DNA from: CAHJXF01 sp964657795
GTDB taxonomy: Bacteria > Pseudomonadota > Gammaproteobacteria > Burkholderiales > Burkholderiaceae_D
Reading direction: 5' to 3'
DNA length: 26,025 nt
Assembly: GCA_964657795.1 (NCBI GenBank)
Contig: CAZZWS010000027.1
Location: 1 to 26,025 of the forward strand
Part shown: one piece after another, positions 1 to 7,857 of the stretch
Position numbering within the stretch: position 1 is the first letter of the stretch
Layout: each line of letters opens with the position of its first letter
Position numbers and translations under genes: made by a program
The notes under the pieces: generated by a model
What the model was told of the DNA's origin: nothing
What the model saw: only the letters and a program-made list of their open reading frames with translations
The model's database searches: none

Positions 1-129
1 GACATCACGTCCGAGGAATCGGTAGCGGGCCAGCGCGTAGCCCGCGGCGATGCCGAGCACGAGATCGATGGCGGTCGCCCACGACGCGACCTTCAGCGAC
101 AGAGCCAGCGCGACCCAGGCGGGCTCCAT
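1..129 (-). CDS. modB: Molybdate ABC transporter permease ModB, N-terminal part
   Basis: The reading frame starts at an ATG and runs off the left edge of the window, giving 43 residues. It begins MEPAWVALALSLKVASW and continues into a hydrophobic first membrane segment followed by LARYRFLGR, the pattern of the ModB/CysT-type inner-membrane permease N-terminus. ModB forms the membrane channel of the ModABC molybdate importer. It begins about 21 nt after the modA stop codon on the same strand, so the two are almost certainly one operon. The rest of the gene and any modC lie outside the window. Confidence 0.85.
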   Translation of the reverse strand, partial: MEPAWVALALSLKVASWATAIDLVLGIAAGYALARYRFLGRDV

Positions 130-150
130 CGCGATGATGCCGTCAGCGCG

Positions 151-915
151 TCAGGGCTTCGCGAAGCCATAGCGCGCGAGGACGGCCTGCGCGTCGGGCT
201 CCATCACGTAACGCACGAAGCGCAGCGCCAGGGCCTTGTCGCCGGCGTTCTTCAGGACCGCGATCGGGTACAGGATGGGTTGCAGCGTCGGCACCGAAAA
301 AGCGACGCGGACCTTGTCGGGCATCACGGCCGCGTCGGTCGCGTAGACGAAGCCGCTGTCGACCTCGCCGCGCGCCACGTAGTCGAGGGCCTGACGCACC
401 GACGAGGCGCCGATCATCTTCGGCTCGACGGTGGACCAGAGGTTGGCCTGCTCGAGGACCGCCTTCGCATAACGGCCGACCGGGACGCTGGCCGGCTGGC
501 CGATGGCGACCCTGGTGATCGAATCCCTGGCCAGATCCGACACCGACGTCGGCACGAACTTCGCGTCGCCCGGCACGATGACGACCAGGCTGTTGCGCAC
601 GAAGTCGATCCGCGTCGCGGCGTCGACGGCGTCCTGCGTCTGCGCGTCGTTCATCGTCTCCTCGTCGGCGCTCGCGAACACGTCGACCGGCGCGCCCTTG
701 ACGATCTGCTGCAGCAACGCGCCGGACGCGGCGAAATTGAACTGCACCTTGCTGCCGGGGTTCTTCGCCTCGAACGCCTTGCCGATCTCGTTGAAGGCGT
801 TGGTCAGACTGGCCGCGGCCGAGACGGTGAGGTCGGCGGCGCATGCCGAATGCGCAACGGTGATGCCCGACGCGACGACCAGGACGGCACGGATGAAAGA
901 GCGGTGAAGAGTCAT
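151..915 (-). CDS. modA: Molybdate ABC transporter periplasmic substrate-binding protein ModA
   Basis: A 254-residue protein, the usual ModA length. Residues 1-26 form a Sec signal peptide (positive start, hydrophobic core, cleavage around SACA-A), followed by the family hallmark DLTVSAAASLTNAFNEI. Further typical stretches are FAASGALLQQI, GAPVDVFASAD and the C-terminal hinge segment SGFVYATDAA. It binds molybdate or tungstate in the periplasm and delivers it to ModB, encoded directly downstream. The frame is open far upstream, but I chose the ATG at 915 because it places the signal peptide at the N-terminus and the upstream part is repeat DNA. A ModE-like inverted repeat sits 22 nt upstream of the start, so molybdate repression is likely. 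Confidence 0.95.
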   Translation of the reverse strand: MTLHRSFIRAVLVVASGITVAHSACAADLTVSAAASLTNAFNEIGKAFEAKNPGSKVQFNFAASGALLQQIVKGAPVDVFASADEETMNDAQTQDAVDAATRIDFVRNSLVVIVPGDAKFVPTSVSDLARDSITRVAIGQPASVPVGRYAKAVLEQANLWSTVEPKMIGASSVRQALDYVARGEVDSGFVYATDAAVMPDKVRVAFSVPTLQPILYPIAVLKNAGDKALALRFVRYVMEPDAQAVLARYGFAKP

Positions 916-937
916 GGCGGCAGGGGCTGTCGGGGGA

Positions 938-963
938 CCGTAATATACCGTGCAATATAACGG
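938..963 (-). promoter_or_regulatory. Putative ModE operator upstream of modA
   Basis: An imperfect inverted repeat: CCGTAATATAC (938-948) and GCAATATAACGG (952-963), whose reverse complement is CCGTTATATTGC. The half-site resembles the CGTTATATT element bound by ModE, the molybdate-responsive repressor. It lies 22 nt upstream of the modA start, a position that would cover the promoter. It is also strikingly AT-rich for this GC-rich region. The modE gene itself is not in the window. Confidence 0.7.
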
Positions 964-980
964 TATCGCGACCACACCGA

Positions 981-1147
981 CTCCTCGCGCCAACGTGGCT
1001 CGCCTTTCCGCTTGGTCGACCCTCTTCATCCCGACGGAGGCGGACCACGCCACTTGTGATCCCAACTCACGCGCACGCGGGCTCGCCATTCCACTTCGTC
1101 ACTCCCCTTCACGCCCACGCGGGCTGACCACTCCACTCTGTCACCCC
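981..1147. repeat. About four degenerate ~40-bp direct repeats
   Basis: Four imperfect tandem copies at about 981-1024, 1025-1063, 1066-1107 and 1108-1147. The last two are closest, sharing CACGCGGGCT, then CCA and CCACT, and ending in GTCAC. The final copy runs directly into the hairpin repeat at 1139. No gene is supported here. Confidence 0.6.
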
Positions 1148-1222
1148 GGCGAAGGCCGGGGCCCGGGTTCGTGCAGCGGCGGGGGATGGGCGAATTGGGT
1201 CCCGGCCTTCGCCGGGATGACA
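1139..1222. repeat. REP-like hairpin repeat, copy 1
   Basis: Long inverted repeat: the left arm starts TGTCACCCCGGCGAAGGCCG and the right arm ends CGGCCTTCGCCGGGATGACA, with a divergent centre. The same structure recurs at 9141-9226. This class of intergenic palindrome (CCCGGCGAAGGCCGGG core) is widespread in GC-rich proteobacteria. It lies between modA and the convergently placed end of the alcohol dehydrogenase gene. Confidence 0.8.
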
Positions 1223-1290
1223 AAGAAGAGAGGAGTGCTTCAGCGGGACGCGTACTCATACGCGTGCGCGCGCTCGACCTCGACCATTCC

Positions 1291-2388
1291 TCAGTCGATC
1301 TCCTCCGTCGCCAGCGACTTCATGTCGATCACATAACGAAAGCGGACGTCGCCGTCTTCGACCTTCTTGTACGCATCGTTGATGTCCTGGATGGCGATGA
1401 CCTGGATGTCCGGACCGATCCGATGCTCCGCGCAGAAGTCCAGCACCTCCTGCGTCTCCGCGATGCTGCCGATCAGCGACCCGGCCACGCTCTTGCGATG
1501 CATCGCCTGCATCATGTTGTTGACCGCGACCAGCGGCTCCAGCGCACCGACCACGACCATCGTCCGGTCGCGCTTCAACAGTTCCACGAACGGGTTGACG
1601 TCGTGCTTCTCGGGGATCGTCGACAGGATGAAGTCGAAGCTGGACTTCAACGCCTTCATCGCGTCCTCGTCGTCCTGCAGGACGCCCGTGACGCCGAGGC
1701 GTTCGGCATCCACCAGCTTGTCCTGGGTCGTCGTGAAGACCGTCACCTTCGCGCCCATCGCCTTCGCGATCTTCGCGGCCATGTTGCCGAGGCCGCCAAA
1801 GCCGACGATGCCGACCTTGTCGCCCGCCTTCACGTCCCAGTGCTTCATCGGCGAGTAGGTCGTGACGCCGGCGCAGAGGATCGGCGCCGCGACTTCGGGT
1901 CGCAGGCCAGGCGGCACCTCGAGTACGAAGTCCTCGTTGACGACGACGATGTCCGAATACCCGCCGTAGGTGTTGTCGCGGCCATACATGTTGGCGCCGT
2001 CGGGCGACTTCTTGGCCGGGACCATCGGGCCGTTGTAGGTCGCGAGCCAGCTGTTGGGACCTTCGCAGTAATTCTCGTCGCCGGCCGCGCAAGGCTCGCA
2101 ACGACGGCAGCTGTCGATCATGCAGCCGACACCGACGAGATCACCGACCGCGTGCTTCGTGACCGCGGCGCCGGCCCTCGTCACGCGGCCGACGATCTCG
2201 TGGCCGGGCATGCACGGATAGACCGTGTTGCCCCACTCGTTCTTGACCTGATGGATGTCCGAATGGCACACGCCGCAGAACATGACCTCGATCTCGACCT
2301 CGTGCGGACCGGCTTCCTCGCGTTCGAACGACAACGGCTTGAGGCTGGTGAAGGAGTGATTGGCGGCGTAGCCGCGTGCGTTGATCAT
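1291..2388 (-). CDS. Zinc-dependent NAD(P) alcohol dehydrogenase (cinnamyl-alcohol dehydrogenase / YahK type)
   Basis: 365 residues, a typical length for the medium-chain zinc alcohol dehydrogenases. The GroES-like N-terminal domain carries the catalytic zinc site: C41 in GVCHSD and the GHE motif at 62-64. The structural zinc lobe has C94, C97, C100 and C108. The Rossmann domain follows with GIVGFGGLGNMAAKIA. The overall pattern (MFCGVCHSDIHQ, YGGYSDIVVV, SFDFILSTIP) is that of the YahK/CAD group, NADP-dependent reductases of broad-range aldehydes; the physiological substrate cannot be read from the sequence. The start at 2388 is chosen because MINARGYAA matches the usual beginning of the family; no strong Shine-Dalgarno is seen. 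Confidence 0.93.
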   Translation of the reverse strand: MINARGYAANHSFTSLKPLSFEREEAGPHEVEIEVMFCGVCHSDIHQVKNEWGNTVYPCMPGHEIVGRVTRAGAAVTKHAVGDLVGVGCMIDSCRRCEPCAAGDENYCEGPNSWLATYNGPMVPAKKSPDGANMYGRDNTYGGYSDIVVVNEDFVLEVPPGLRPEVAAPILCAGVTTYSPMKHWDVKAGDKVGIVGFGGLGNMAAKIAKAMGAKVTVFTTTQDKLVDAERLGVTGVLQDDEDAMKALKSSFDFILSTIPEKHDVNPFVELLKRDRTMVVVGALEPLVAVNNMMQAMHRKSVAGSLIGSIAETQEVLDFCAEHRIGPDIQVIAIQDINDAYKKVEDGDVRFRYVIDMKSLATEEID

Positions 2389-3050
2389 GAAGAAATCCAG
2401 GACAGGGGATTGATGCAGCCGGTGGACCGACAGGGTCCGGCATCTTCGCGTCGTGGCGCCGATGGCTCGCTCGGACAAACGCGTAACGCACGGTCGTCCA
2501 GCAGCGTTACACGGCAACGTCGACGAAACCGAGGCACGGCGCCCGACGCAGCGTGTTGCGAATCACCAGCCAGACTCGACAGCGCGGACCTTCACTGAGC
2601 GGTCGATCGTGCCTTGTTCAGATGCGACCCGGGATTGCCCGCTTGTCGTTCGACGGTTCGGACACAGCTTTCTGCACGCCTGCTTTGCCAGTCGCCGACC
2701 ACGCCTTGATCAGCGGTGGTCCACGGAAGCGAGCTCCAGCACCGCGTGAAAGTCCGGATTCAAGTGGATGCCGAACCGCCTGAATTCGTCCCCTTGCGCA
2801 AGCGGCCTGAGTTCGAGGCGGGCGGTTCTCGATCGTATGTCGGAAAATCGAGCATTGAAGCGGCGTGGCTCCGGGAGACCTTGAATCACCGGAACCGGGA
2901 CGGCAATGTCCATGCGCTACGGGCGCGCTGCGGTTTTACAGCGGAGGGCGACACCCGAATCAAGCGAACCGGGGGCGATGGATGCCTCGTGATGCAACGA
3001 GGATGCAACGACTCGATGCATCGCGGAGGACTATCGCCAGTCGCCCCCCT
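2389..3050. other. Intergenic stretch without a recognisable gene
   Basis: About 660 bp between the alcohol dehydrogenase start and the antitoxin end. Short open frames exist on both strands (for example a 67-codon frame at 2710-2913, minus strand), but none shows a family motif or a convincing ribosome binding site. It presumably contains the alcohol dehydrogenase promoter near 2400-2450; otherwise I see nothing in it. Confidence 0.5.
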
Positions 3051-3251
3051 TCAACTGACCCCCAACTCCCTCAGCTCTTCGCTCGTGACGCGAACCATCT
3101 GGCCATCCCGACTGACGATGATGTCCGTCCCCGTGCGAACGGCGATCTCGCGGGCCATGCGAGCGGCGCGCTGCAGGGCTGCGAGCGAATTGCGGAGGTC
3201 TGGATTACGGGCGTGAACCAGATGATCGCCATTGCGAATTGCCTCTTCCAT
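3051..3251 (-). CDS. Small antitoxin-like protein paired with a zeta-type toxin
   Basis: 66 residues, starting MEEAIRNGDHLVHARNPDL, then a helical stretch with AALQRAARMAREIA and a C-terminal hairpin-like segment TGTDIIVSRDGQMVRV. Short proteins of the form AL.RAA..ARE.A..TGT.IVV.RDGK usually lie directly downstream of AAA/zeta-toxin genes and are presumed antitoxins. The start at 3251 is preferred over an ATG five codons upstream because GGAGG ends 8 nt before it. The frame is intact although the toxin upstream is broken. The gene overlaps the read-through end of the toxin frame. Confidence 0.7.
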   Translation of the reverse strand: MEEAIRNGDHLVHARNPDLRNSLAALQRAARMAREIAVRTGTDIIVSRDGQMVRVTSEELRELGVS

Positions 3252-3771
3252 CCTCGTTCCCTCCATTCAATCAGCAACGGCTCAAGACCGGAATTATCGT
3301 AAAGCACCCAATCATCGACGATCCGCTTGTAGCGCTCTTCGAAATTCTTTCGTCCCGACAAAAACCTCCGACGAACGACGTGCTCGGCGATGTCATGACC
3401 ACCCTGCCTCACTCGTTCCGCCACCCACTTCACCGCCCATTCGGCACCAGGTAACGAGATAAAGATGAGAGTGACGTGGTAACCCTTCGCACGCCAGCCT
3501 CTAATCCGTCGCACGTAGCCTCGGCCCGCCAACGTGGTCTCGAACGCGAAACTTTCACCTCGGCCCACGGCGGCGTCGATCTCCTCGAGCATCACGCGCG
3601 CTGCGCGGATGGCCATCGCTTCGGGTTCGAAGGGCGACAAGCCGGCGGCGATCAGATCCGCGTTGATGAAACGGGGGCACTCGGCTTCGCGGGGCGGGAA
3701 CGCGCGTGCGAAGGTCGTCGGGCTGCTCCGTTCGGACCGGCGACGATGATGATGATCCGCGGTGCAGTCAT
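3071..3771 (-). pseudogene. Zeta-toxin family kinase, frameshifted in the P-loop
   Basis: The gene starts with ATG at 3771 and reads MTAPRIIIIVAGPNGA, the beginning of a Walker A loop. The conserved GAGKTTFA is then lost. Where six bases coding Gly-Lys would be expected there are only five (GCCCG), so the rest continues in another frame as TTFARAFPPREAECPRFINA. The remainder is well conserved: INADLIAAGLSPF, SFAFETTLAGRGY, RVRQGGHDI and the C-terminal YDNSG...LIEW. Zeta-type toxins phosphorylate UDP-N-acetylglucosamine or related small molecules and need the P-loop lysine. The frame also runs about 60 codons beyond the usual end, overlapping the antitoxin, as if the stop had also been lost. 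Inactivation looks real, but a base-calling error at the shift cannot be excluded. Confidence 0.75.
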
Positions 3772-3884
3772 CGCTCGACGAGTCGAACGCGATCAGACGC
3801 TCGTCGTCCTCGAACGTTTCGCCGCGCCAGGTCGTCGAGGTCTTCCATCGATCGATGGTACGACCAGACGCATGCGCCGAACAG

Positions 3885-6800
3885 TCACCGCGACAGCCGA
3901 TCCAGCAGCAACGCCACATGGATCGCCTCACGCCCTGCACCGTCCGCGATCTGATGCCGACAGCTCGTCCCGTCCGCCACCACGATCGCGTCCGGTTGCT
4001 GGCGGATCGCCGGCAACAGGCTCAACTCCGCCATCGCCATCGACACGTCGTAGTGCTTCGCCTCGTAGCCGAAGCTGCCGGCCATGCCGCAGCACGAACT
4101 CTCGATCAGCGCGGGCTTCGCGCCGGGAATGAGCTTGAGCACGTCCATGATCGGCGTCACCGCGCCGAACGCTTTCTGGTGGCAATGGCCGTGCAGGAGG
4201 ATCGGCCGCGTCACCGGCGTCAGGGCGAGCGCGAAGCGGCCCGCTTTCGCCTCGCGGGCGACGAACTCCTCGAACAGCAACGACTGACCGCCGACGACCT
4301 GCGCCGCGTCACCCAGGCCCATCACCAGCGCTTCGTCGCGCAACGTGAGCAGGCACGACGGCTCCAGGCCCACGATCGCGATGCCGGCCAGGGCGAACGG
4401 CAGCAGCGCGTCGATCAAGGCGCCGGCCTTGCGCTTCGCTTCGTCGACCATGCCGCTCGCGAGATACGTGCGGCCGCAACAATGCTGGGCGCCCTTCTTC
4501 TCCAACGTGTGGATTGCGTAACCCGCGGCGTGCAGAACACGCGCCGCGGCCCACGCGTTCTCGCTCTCGAACGTCCCGTTGAAGGTGTCGACGAAGAGGA
4601 CGGCTGCCTTGCCGTCGACGCGGGCGCGGGCCAGCGTGCCGGCGGCGTCCGTGAACAGCGACGCGCCGGCCGTCGACCTGCGCACGCGCCAGAACGTGTC
4701 TGCGCGCCAACGCGGCAACGAGCGCTTCGCAGAGAAGCCGAGCCAGCGCTCGCCGAGCGTCTTCATCAGCGGCACGCGTTCGCGCAGGTTCATCAGGCCG
4801 GGCATGCGGCTCGCGAGGTCGGCGTACTCCGGCAGGTTCGCGATCAGGCGGTCCTTCAGCGACCAGCCGTGCTTCGCCTTGTAATGCGCCATGAACTCGA
4901 CCTTCATCTTCGCCATGTCGACGCCGGTCGGACAGTCGCGCCTGCAACCCTTGCACGACACGCAGAGGTCCATCGTGTCGTGCATCGCTTCGCTGGTGAA
5001 GGCGTCATCACCGATTTGCCCGGACAGCGCGAGCCGCAAGGTGTTGGCGCGGCCGCGCGTCAGGTGCTGTTCGTCGCGCGTGACGCGGTAGCTCGGGCAC
5101 ATCGTCCCGGCGTCGAACTTGCGGCAATGGCCGTTGTTGTTGCACATCTCGACGGCTTTCGCGAAGCCACCGGTGTTGTCGCCGCCGGTGCCCGACGCGG
5201 TCGTCTCTTCGGTGACCGGATCGTTCTGCACGTCCCATGCCGACCAGTCGAGCACCGTCCTCAGCGGGATCGTTCGATACGGCCGGGTCGCAGTCGGCGG
5301 GGCGAAGCGGAACAACGAGCCGTCGTCCATCTTCGGCGGGTCGATGATCTTGCCGGGGTTGAAGAGGCCGATCGGATCGAGCCGTTGCTTGATGGCACGG
5401 AACGCGTCGTTGATGGCCGGCCCGAACTGCCACTCGATCCACTCGCCGCGGCAAAGTCCGTCGCCGTGCTCACCGCTGTACGCGCCCTTGTACTTGCGGA
5501 CCAGAGCCGCCGCCTCGTCGGCGATGGCGCGCATCTTCGCCGCGCCACCGTTCGAACCCTCGCGGCGCATGTCGAGGATCGGTCGGACGTGCAGCGTACC
5601 GACCGACGCATGCGCGTACCAGGTGCCGCGCGAGCCGTGCCGCGCGAAGGTCTCGGTGAGCGCGTCGGTGTATTCGGCCAGATGCTCGAGCGGCACCGCG
5701 CAGTCCTCGATGAAGCTGACCGGCTTGCCGTCGCCCTTCAGGCTCATCATGATGTTGAGGCCGGCCTTGCGGACTTCCCACAGGTTCTTCTGCAGGCCGT
5801 CGTCGGGCATCTCGACGACGCTGCCGGGCAGGCCGAGGTCTCCCATCAGCTCGACCAGCGCCTTCAGCCTGGTCAGCAGCACGCGCTTGTCGTCGCCCGC
5901 GAACTCGACCAGCAGGATGGCCGCCGGGTCGCCGGTCAGCGCCGCCTCGATCGCGGGACGGAACGCCGGATTGCCCAGGCTCAGATCGATCATCGTGCGA
6001 TCGACCAGCTCGACCGCCGTCGGCCCGAGCTTGACGATGTGCTGCGGCGCGTCCATCGCCGCATGGAACGTCGGGAAGTTGACGATGCCGAGCACCTTCG
6101 ACGTCGCCAGCGGCGATAGTTGCAAAGTCAACGATCGCGTGAAGGCCAGCGTGCCTTCCGAGCCGACCAGCAGATGCGCGAGGTTGACGCTGCCGTCGGT
6201 GGTGTACGGCTTCTCGCTCTGCGGCTCGAAGATGTCGAGGTTGTAGCCGGCCACGCGACGCAGGACCTTCGGCCACTTGTCGACGATGTCGTCGTGGTGC
6301 CGCGTCGCGAGGTCGCGCACGAACGACGCGAACGACGCCTCCCGCGCGCCGAGCGTCGCGACCGGTCCGAGCTCGACGGCCGATCCGTCCGACAGCCACG
6401 CGCTCATCCCGATGACGTTGTGGACCATGTTGCCGTACGCGATGGAGCGCGAGCCGCACGAGTTGTTGCCGGCCATGCCACCGAGCGTGGCCTGCGCGCT
6501 GGTCGATACGTCGACCGGAAACCACAGGCCGTGCGGCTTGAGCTGCGCATTGAGATGATCGAGGACGAGGCCGGGCTCGACGACCGCCGTGCGCGCCTCG
6601 ACGTCGACGTTCATCACGCGACGCAGATGCTTCGAGTCGTCGACCACCAGCGCCGCGCCGGTGGTCTGGCCGCACTGGCTGGTGCCGCCACCGCGCGGCA
6701 GCACCGGGACCTTCAGTTCGCGGGCGATCTGCAGCGCGGTCGTGATGTCGCGCTCGGTCCTGGGCACCAGCACGCCGACCGGCATGATCTGGTAGATCGA

Positions 6801-6962
6801 CGCGTCGGTCGCGTAGCGGCCCCGTGCGCCGGCGTCGAACAGCACCTCGCCTTCGGTCTCCGAACGCAGCCGGCGTTCGAGTGCGATGGAGATGTCGTTG
6901 GGAGCCAGATCGGCAGCGGCGGTCGTCGCCGGCATCAACGCACTGCGCGGTTCGATGTTCAT
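3885..6962 (-). CDS. FAD- and Fe-S-containing 2-hydroxyacid dehydrogenase (YdiJ / D-2-hydroxyglutarate dehydrogenase type)
   Basis: 1025 residues, matching the roughly 1020-residue YdiJ-like fusion of a flavin dehydrogenase with an iron-sulfur electron-transfer module. The N-terminal FAD-binding domain includes PRGGGTSQCGQT near residue 90-100 and LGGMAGNNSCGSRS. The FAD-oxidase C domain follows with GEHGDGLCRGEW. Around 605-680 are the cysteine clusters CNNNGHC and CVSCKGCRRDCP, then two CCG-type domains (HCCGRTY near 827, SCCGMAGSFGY near 955). Such enzymes oxidise D-2-hydroxy acids (hydroxyglutarate, lactate, glycolate) to 2-oxo acids and pass electrons to the respiratory chain. The start lies 4 nt after the stop of the GntR gene, implying one transcript. 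Confidence 0.92.
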   Translation of the reverse strand: MNIEPRSALMPATTAAADLAPNDISIALERRLRSETEGEVLFDAGARGRYATDASIYQIMPVGVLVPRTERDITTALQIARELKVPVLPRGGGTSQCGQTTGAALVVDDSKHLRRVMNVDVEARTAVVEPGLVLDHLNAQLKPHGLWFPVDVSTSAQATLGGMAGNNSCGSRSIAYGNMVHNVIGMSAWLSDGSAVELGPVATLGAREASFASFVRDLATRHHDDIVDKWPKVLRRVAGYNLDIFEPQSEKPYTTDGSVNLAHLLVGSEGTLAFTRSLTLQLSPLATSKVLGIVNFPTFHAAMDAPQHIVKLGPTAVELVDRTMIDLSLGNPAFRPAIEAALTGDPAAILLVEFAGDDKRVLLTRLKALVELMGDLGLPGSVVEMPDDGLQKNLWEVRKAGLNIMMSLKGDGKPVSFIEDCAVPLEHLAEYTDALTETFARHGSRGTWYAHASVGTLHVRPILDMRREGSNGGAAKMRAIADEAAALVRKYKGAYSGEHGDGLCRGEWIEWQFGPAINDAFRAIKQRLDPIGLFNPGKIIDPPKMDDGSLFRFAPPTATRPYRTIPLRTVLDWSAWDVQNDPVTEETTASGTGGDNTGGFAKAVEMCNNNGHCRKFDAGTMCPSYRVTRDEQHLTRGRANTLRLALSGQIGDDAFTSEAMHDTMDLCVSCKGCRRDCPTGVDMAKMKVEFMAHYKAKHGWSLKDRLIANLPEYADLASRMPGLMNLRERVPLMKTLGERWLGFSAKRSLPRWRADTFWRVRRSTAGASLFTDAAGTLARARVDGKAAVLFVDTFNGTFESENAWAAARVLHAAGYAIHTLEKKGAQHCCGRTYLASGMVDEAKRKAGALIDALLPFALAGIAIVGLEPSCLLTLRDEALVMGLGDAAQVVGGQSLLFEEFVAREAKAGRFALALTPVTRPILLHGHCHQKAFGAVTPIMDVLKLIPGAKPALIESSCCGMAGSFGYEAKHYDVSMAMAELSLLPAIRQQPDAIVVADGTSCRHQIADGAGREAIHVALLLDRLSR

Positions 6963-6966
6963 CGCG

Positions 6967-7725
6967 TCAGGCCGCCGTCGTGCCGACCAGCGGCGGATAG
7001 ATGTCGCCGGCGCGCAGCAAGGCCAGCACGCTGTCGCGCTTGCGATGCAGGTGCTCGATGAGGATGCCGCGCAGGCCCACCGCATCGCGGCGGTCGAGCG
7101 CGTCGATCATCGCATCGTGTTCCTTCATCGCGAGCTTCCACTTCTTGCCGTCCTGGTTGGTCCTGAAGCGCAGCGACTGCACGCGCGCGTTGACCGAGCG
7201 ATAGGTCGCCGCGAGCAACGGGTTCCTCGCGGCGTCGTTGATCGCGCGATGGATGCGCGCGTTGAGTCTGTAATAGGCCGACAGGTCGCGCCGCTCGTAC
7301 GCGGCCCGCATCTCGTAATGCAGCGCACGGATCTCGGCGCGCTCGGCATCGGTGATGCGCTGCGCTGCGAGTTCGCCCGACATGCCTTCGAGGGTCGCGA
7401 GCAGCTCGAAGGCATGCGTCACGTCGGCCTCGTCGAGCTTGACGGCGATGGCGCCGCGGTTGGGCAGCAGGTCGACCAGCCCTTCGGCCGCGAGCAGCTT
7501 GATGGCTTCGCGCAGCGGCGTGCGCGACACCTGCAGCCGCTCGCAGAGTTCGCGCTCGTTGAGCTTGGCGCCGGGCCCGATCTCGCCCTCGACCAGCATC
7601 GTGCGCAGACGCGCGGCGACCTGATCGTGCAGCGACACGCGCAGCACGTGCATCACGTTGCTCGTGCCCTCGGACGCCGCGCCCGGCGCGGCGATCGTCC
7701 GGATCGCGTGAATCCCATCACTCAT
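6967..7725 (-). CDS. GntR-family transcriptional regulator (FadR/FCD subfamily)
   Basis: 252 residues. A winged helix-turn-helix occupies roughly residues 28-95 (LHDQVAARLRTMLVEGEI, LNERELCERLQVSRTPLREA, the typical GntR signature), followed by an all-helical FCD ligand domain with HRAINDAARNP and a C-terminal KEHDAMIDAL segment. The start at 7725 has a strong AGGAGGT seven bases upstream. FCD regulators usually sense organic acids. It is divergent from the aminotransferase and cotranscribed with the hydroxyacid dehydrogenase, so it probably controls both sides through the palindromes in the 132-bp shared intergenic region. Confidence 0.93.
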   Translation of the reverse strand: MSDGIHAIRTIAAPGAASEGTSNVMHVLRVSLHDQVAARLRTMLVEGEIGPGAKLNERELCERLQVSRTPLREAIKLLAAEGLVDLLPNRGAIAVKLDEADVTHAFELLATLEGMSGELAAQRITDAERAEIRALHYEMRAAYERRDLSAYYRLNARIHRAINDAARNPLLAATYRSVNARVQSLRFRTNQDGKKWKLAMKEHDAMIDALDRRDAVGLRGILIEHLHRKRDSVLALLRAGDIYPPLVGTTAA

Positions 7726-7746
7726 GCACCACCTCCTGGGCCAATT

Positions 7747-7756
7747 TTGCATGCAA
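7747..7756. promoter_or_regulatory. Palindrome TTGCATGCAA, candidate GntR operator
   Basis: A perfect 10-bp palindrome 21 bp upstream of the gntR start, inside the divergent promoter region. It shares TTGCAT with the second inverted repeat at 7803-7821, which suggests two binding sites for the same regulator. Inference from position and symmetry only. Confidence 0.45.
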
Positions 7757-7802
7757 TCCGTCGGCACCACAATTGCTGCGACTACAGACGGCCGGTTGTG
7801 CC

Positions 7803-7821
7803 TTTGCATTTTGAATGCGAA
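7803..7821. promoter_or_regulatory. Inverted repeat TTTGCATT-TTG-AATGCGAA, second candidate operator
   Basis: Seven of eight arm positions match around a 3-nt centre. It lies 36 bp upstream of the aminotransferase start, where a regulator could block or activate its promoter. Confidence 0.45.
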
Positions 7822-7857
7822 ACTGCGCCGACGAAATCGCCGATCCAAGGAGGCACC

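Noticed and set aside
2710..2913. A 67-codon minus-strand frame between the alcohol dehydrogenase and the antitoxin
   Set aside because: No ribosome binding site, no motif and no known family; cannot be supported as a gene.
3772..3856. A 26-codon frame (MEDLDDLARR...) overlapping the toxin start by ATGA
   Set aside because: Too short, no ribosome binding site and no family resemblance; the known partner antitoxin is downstream.
3762..6119. A 785-codon open frame on the plus strand
   Set aside because: Antisense to the FAD/Fe-S dehydrogenase; arginine-, alanine- and histidine-rich composition typical of a high-GC shadow frame, with no motif.
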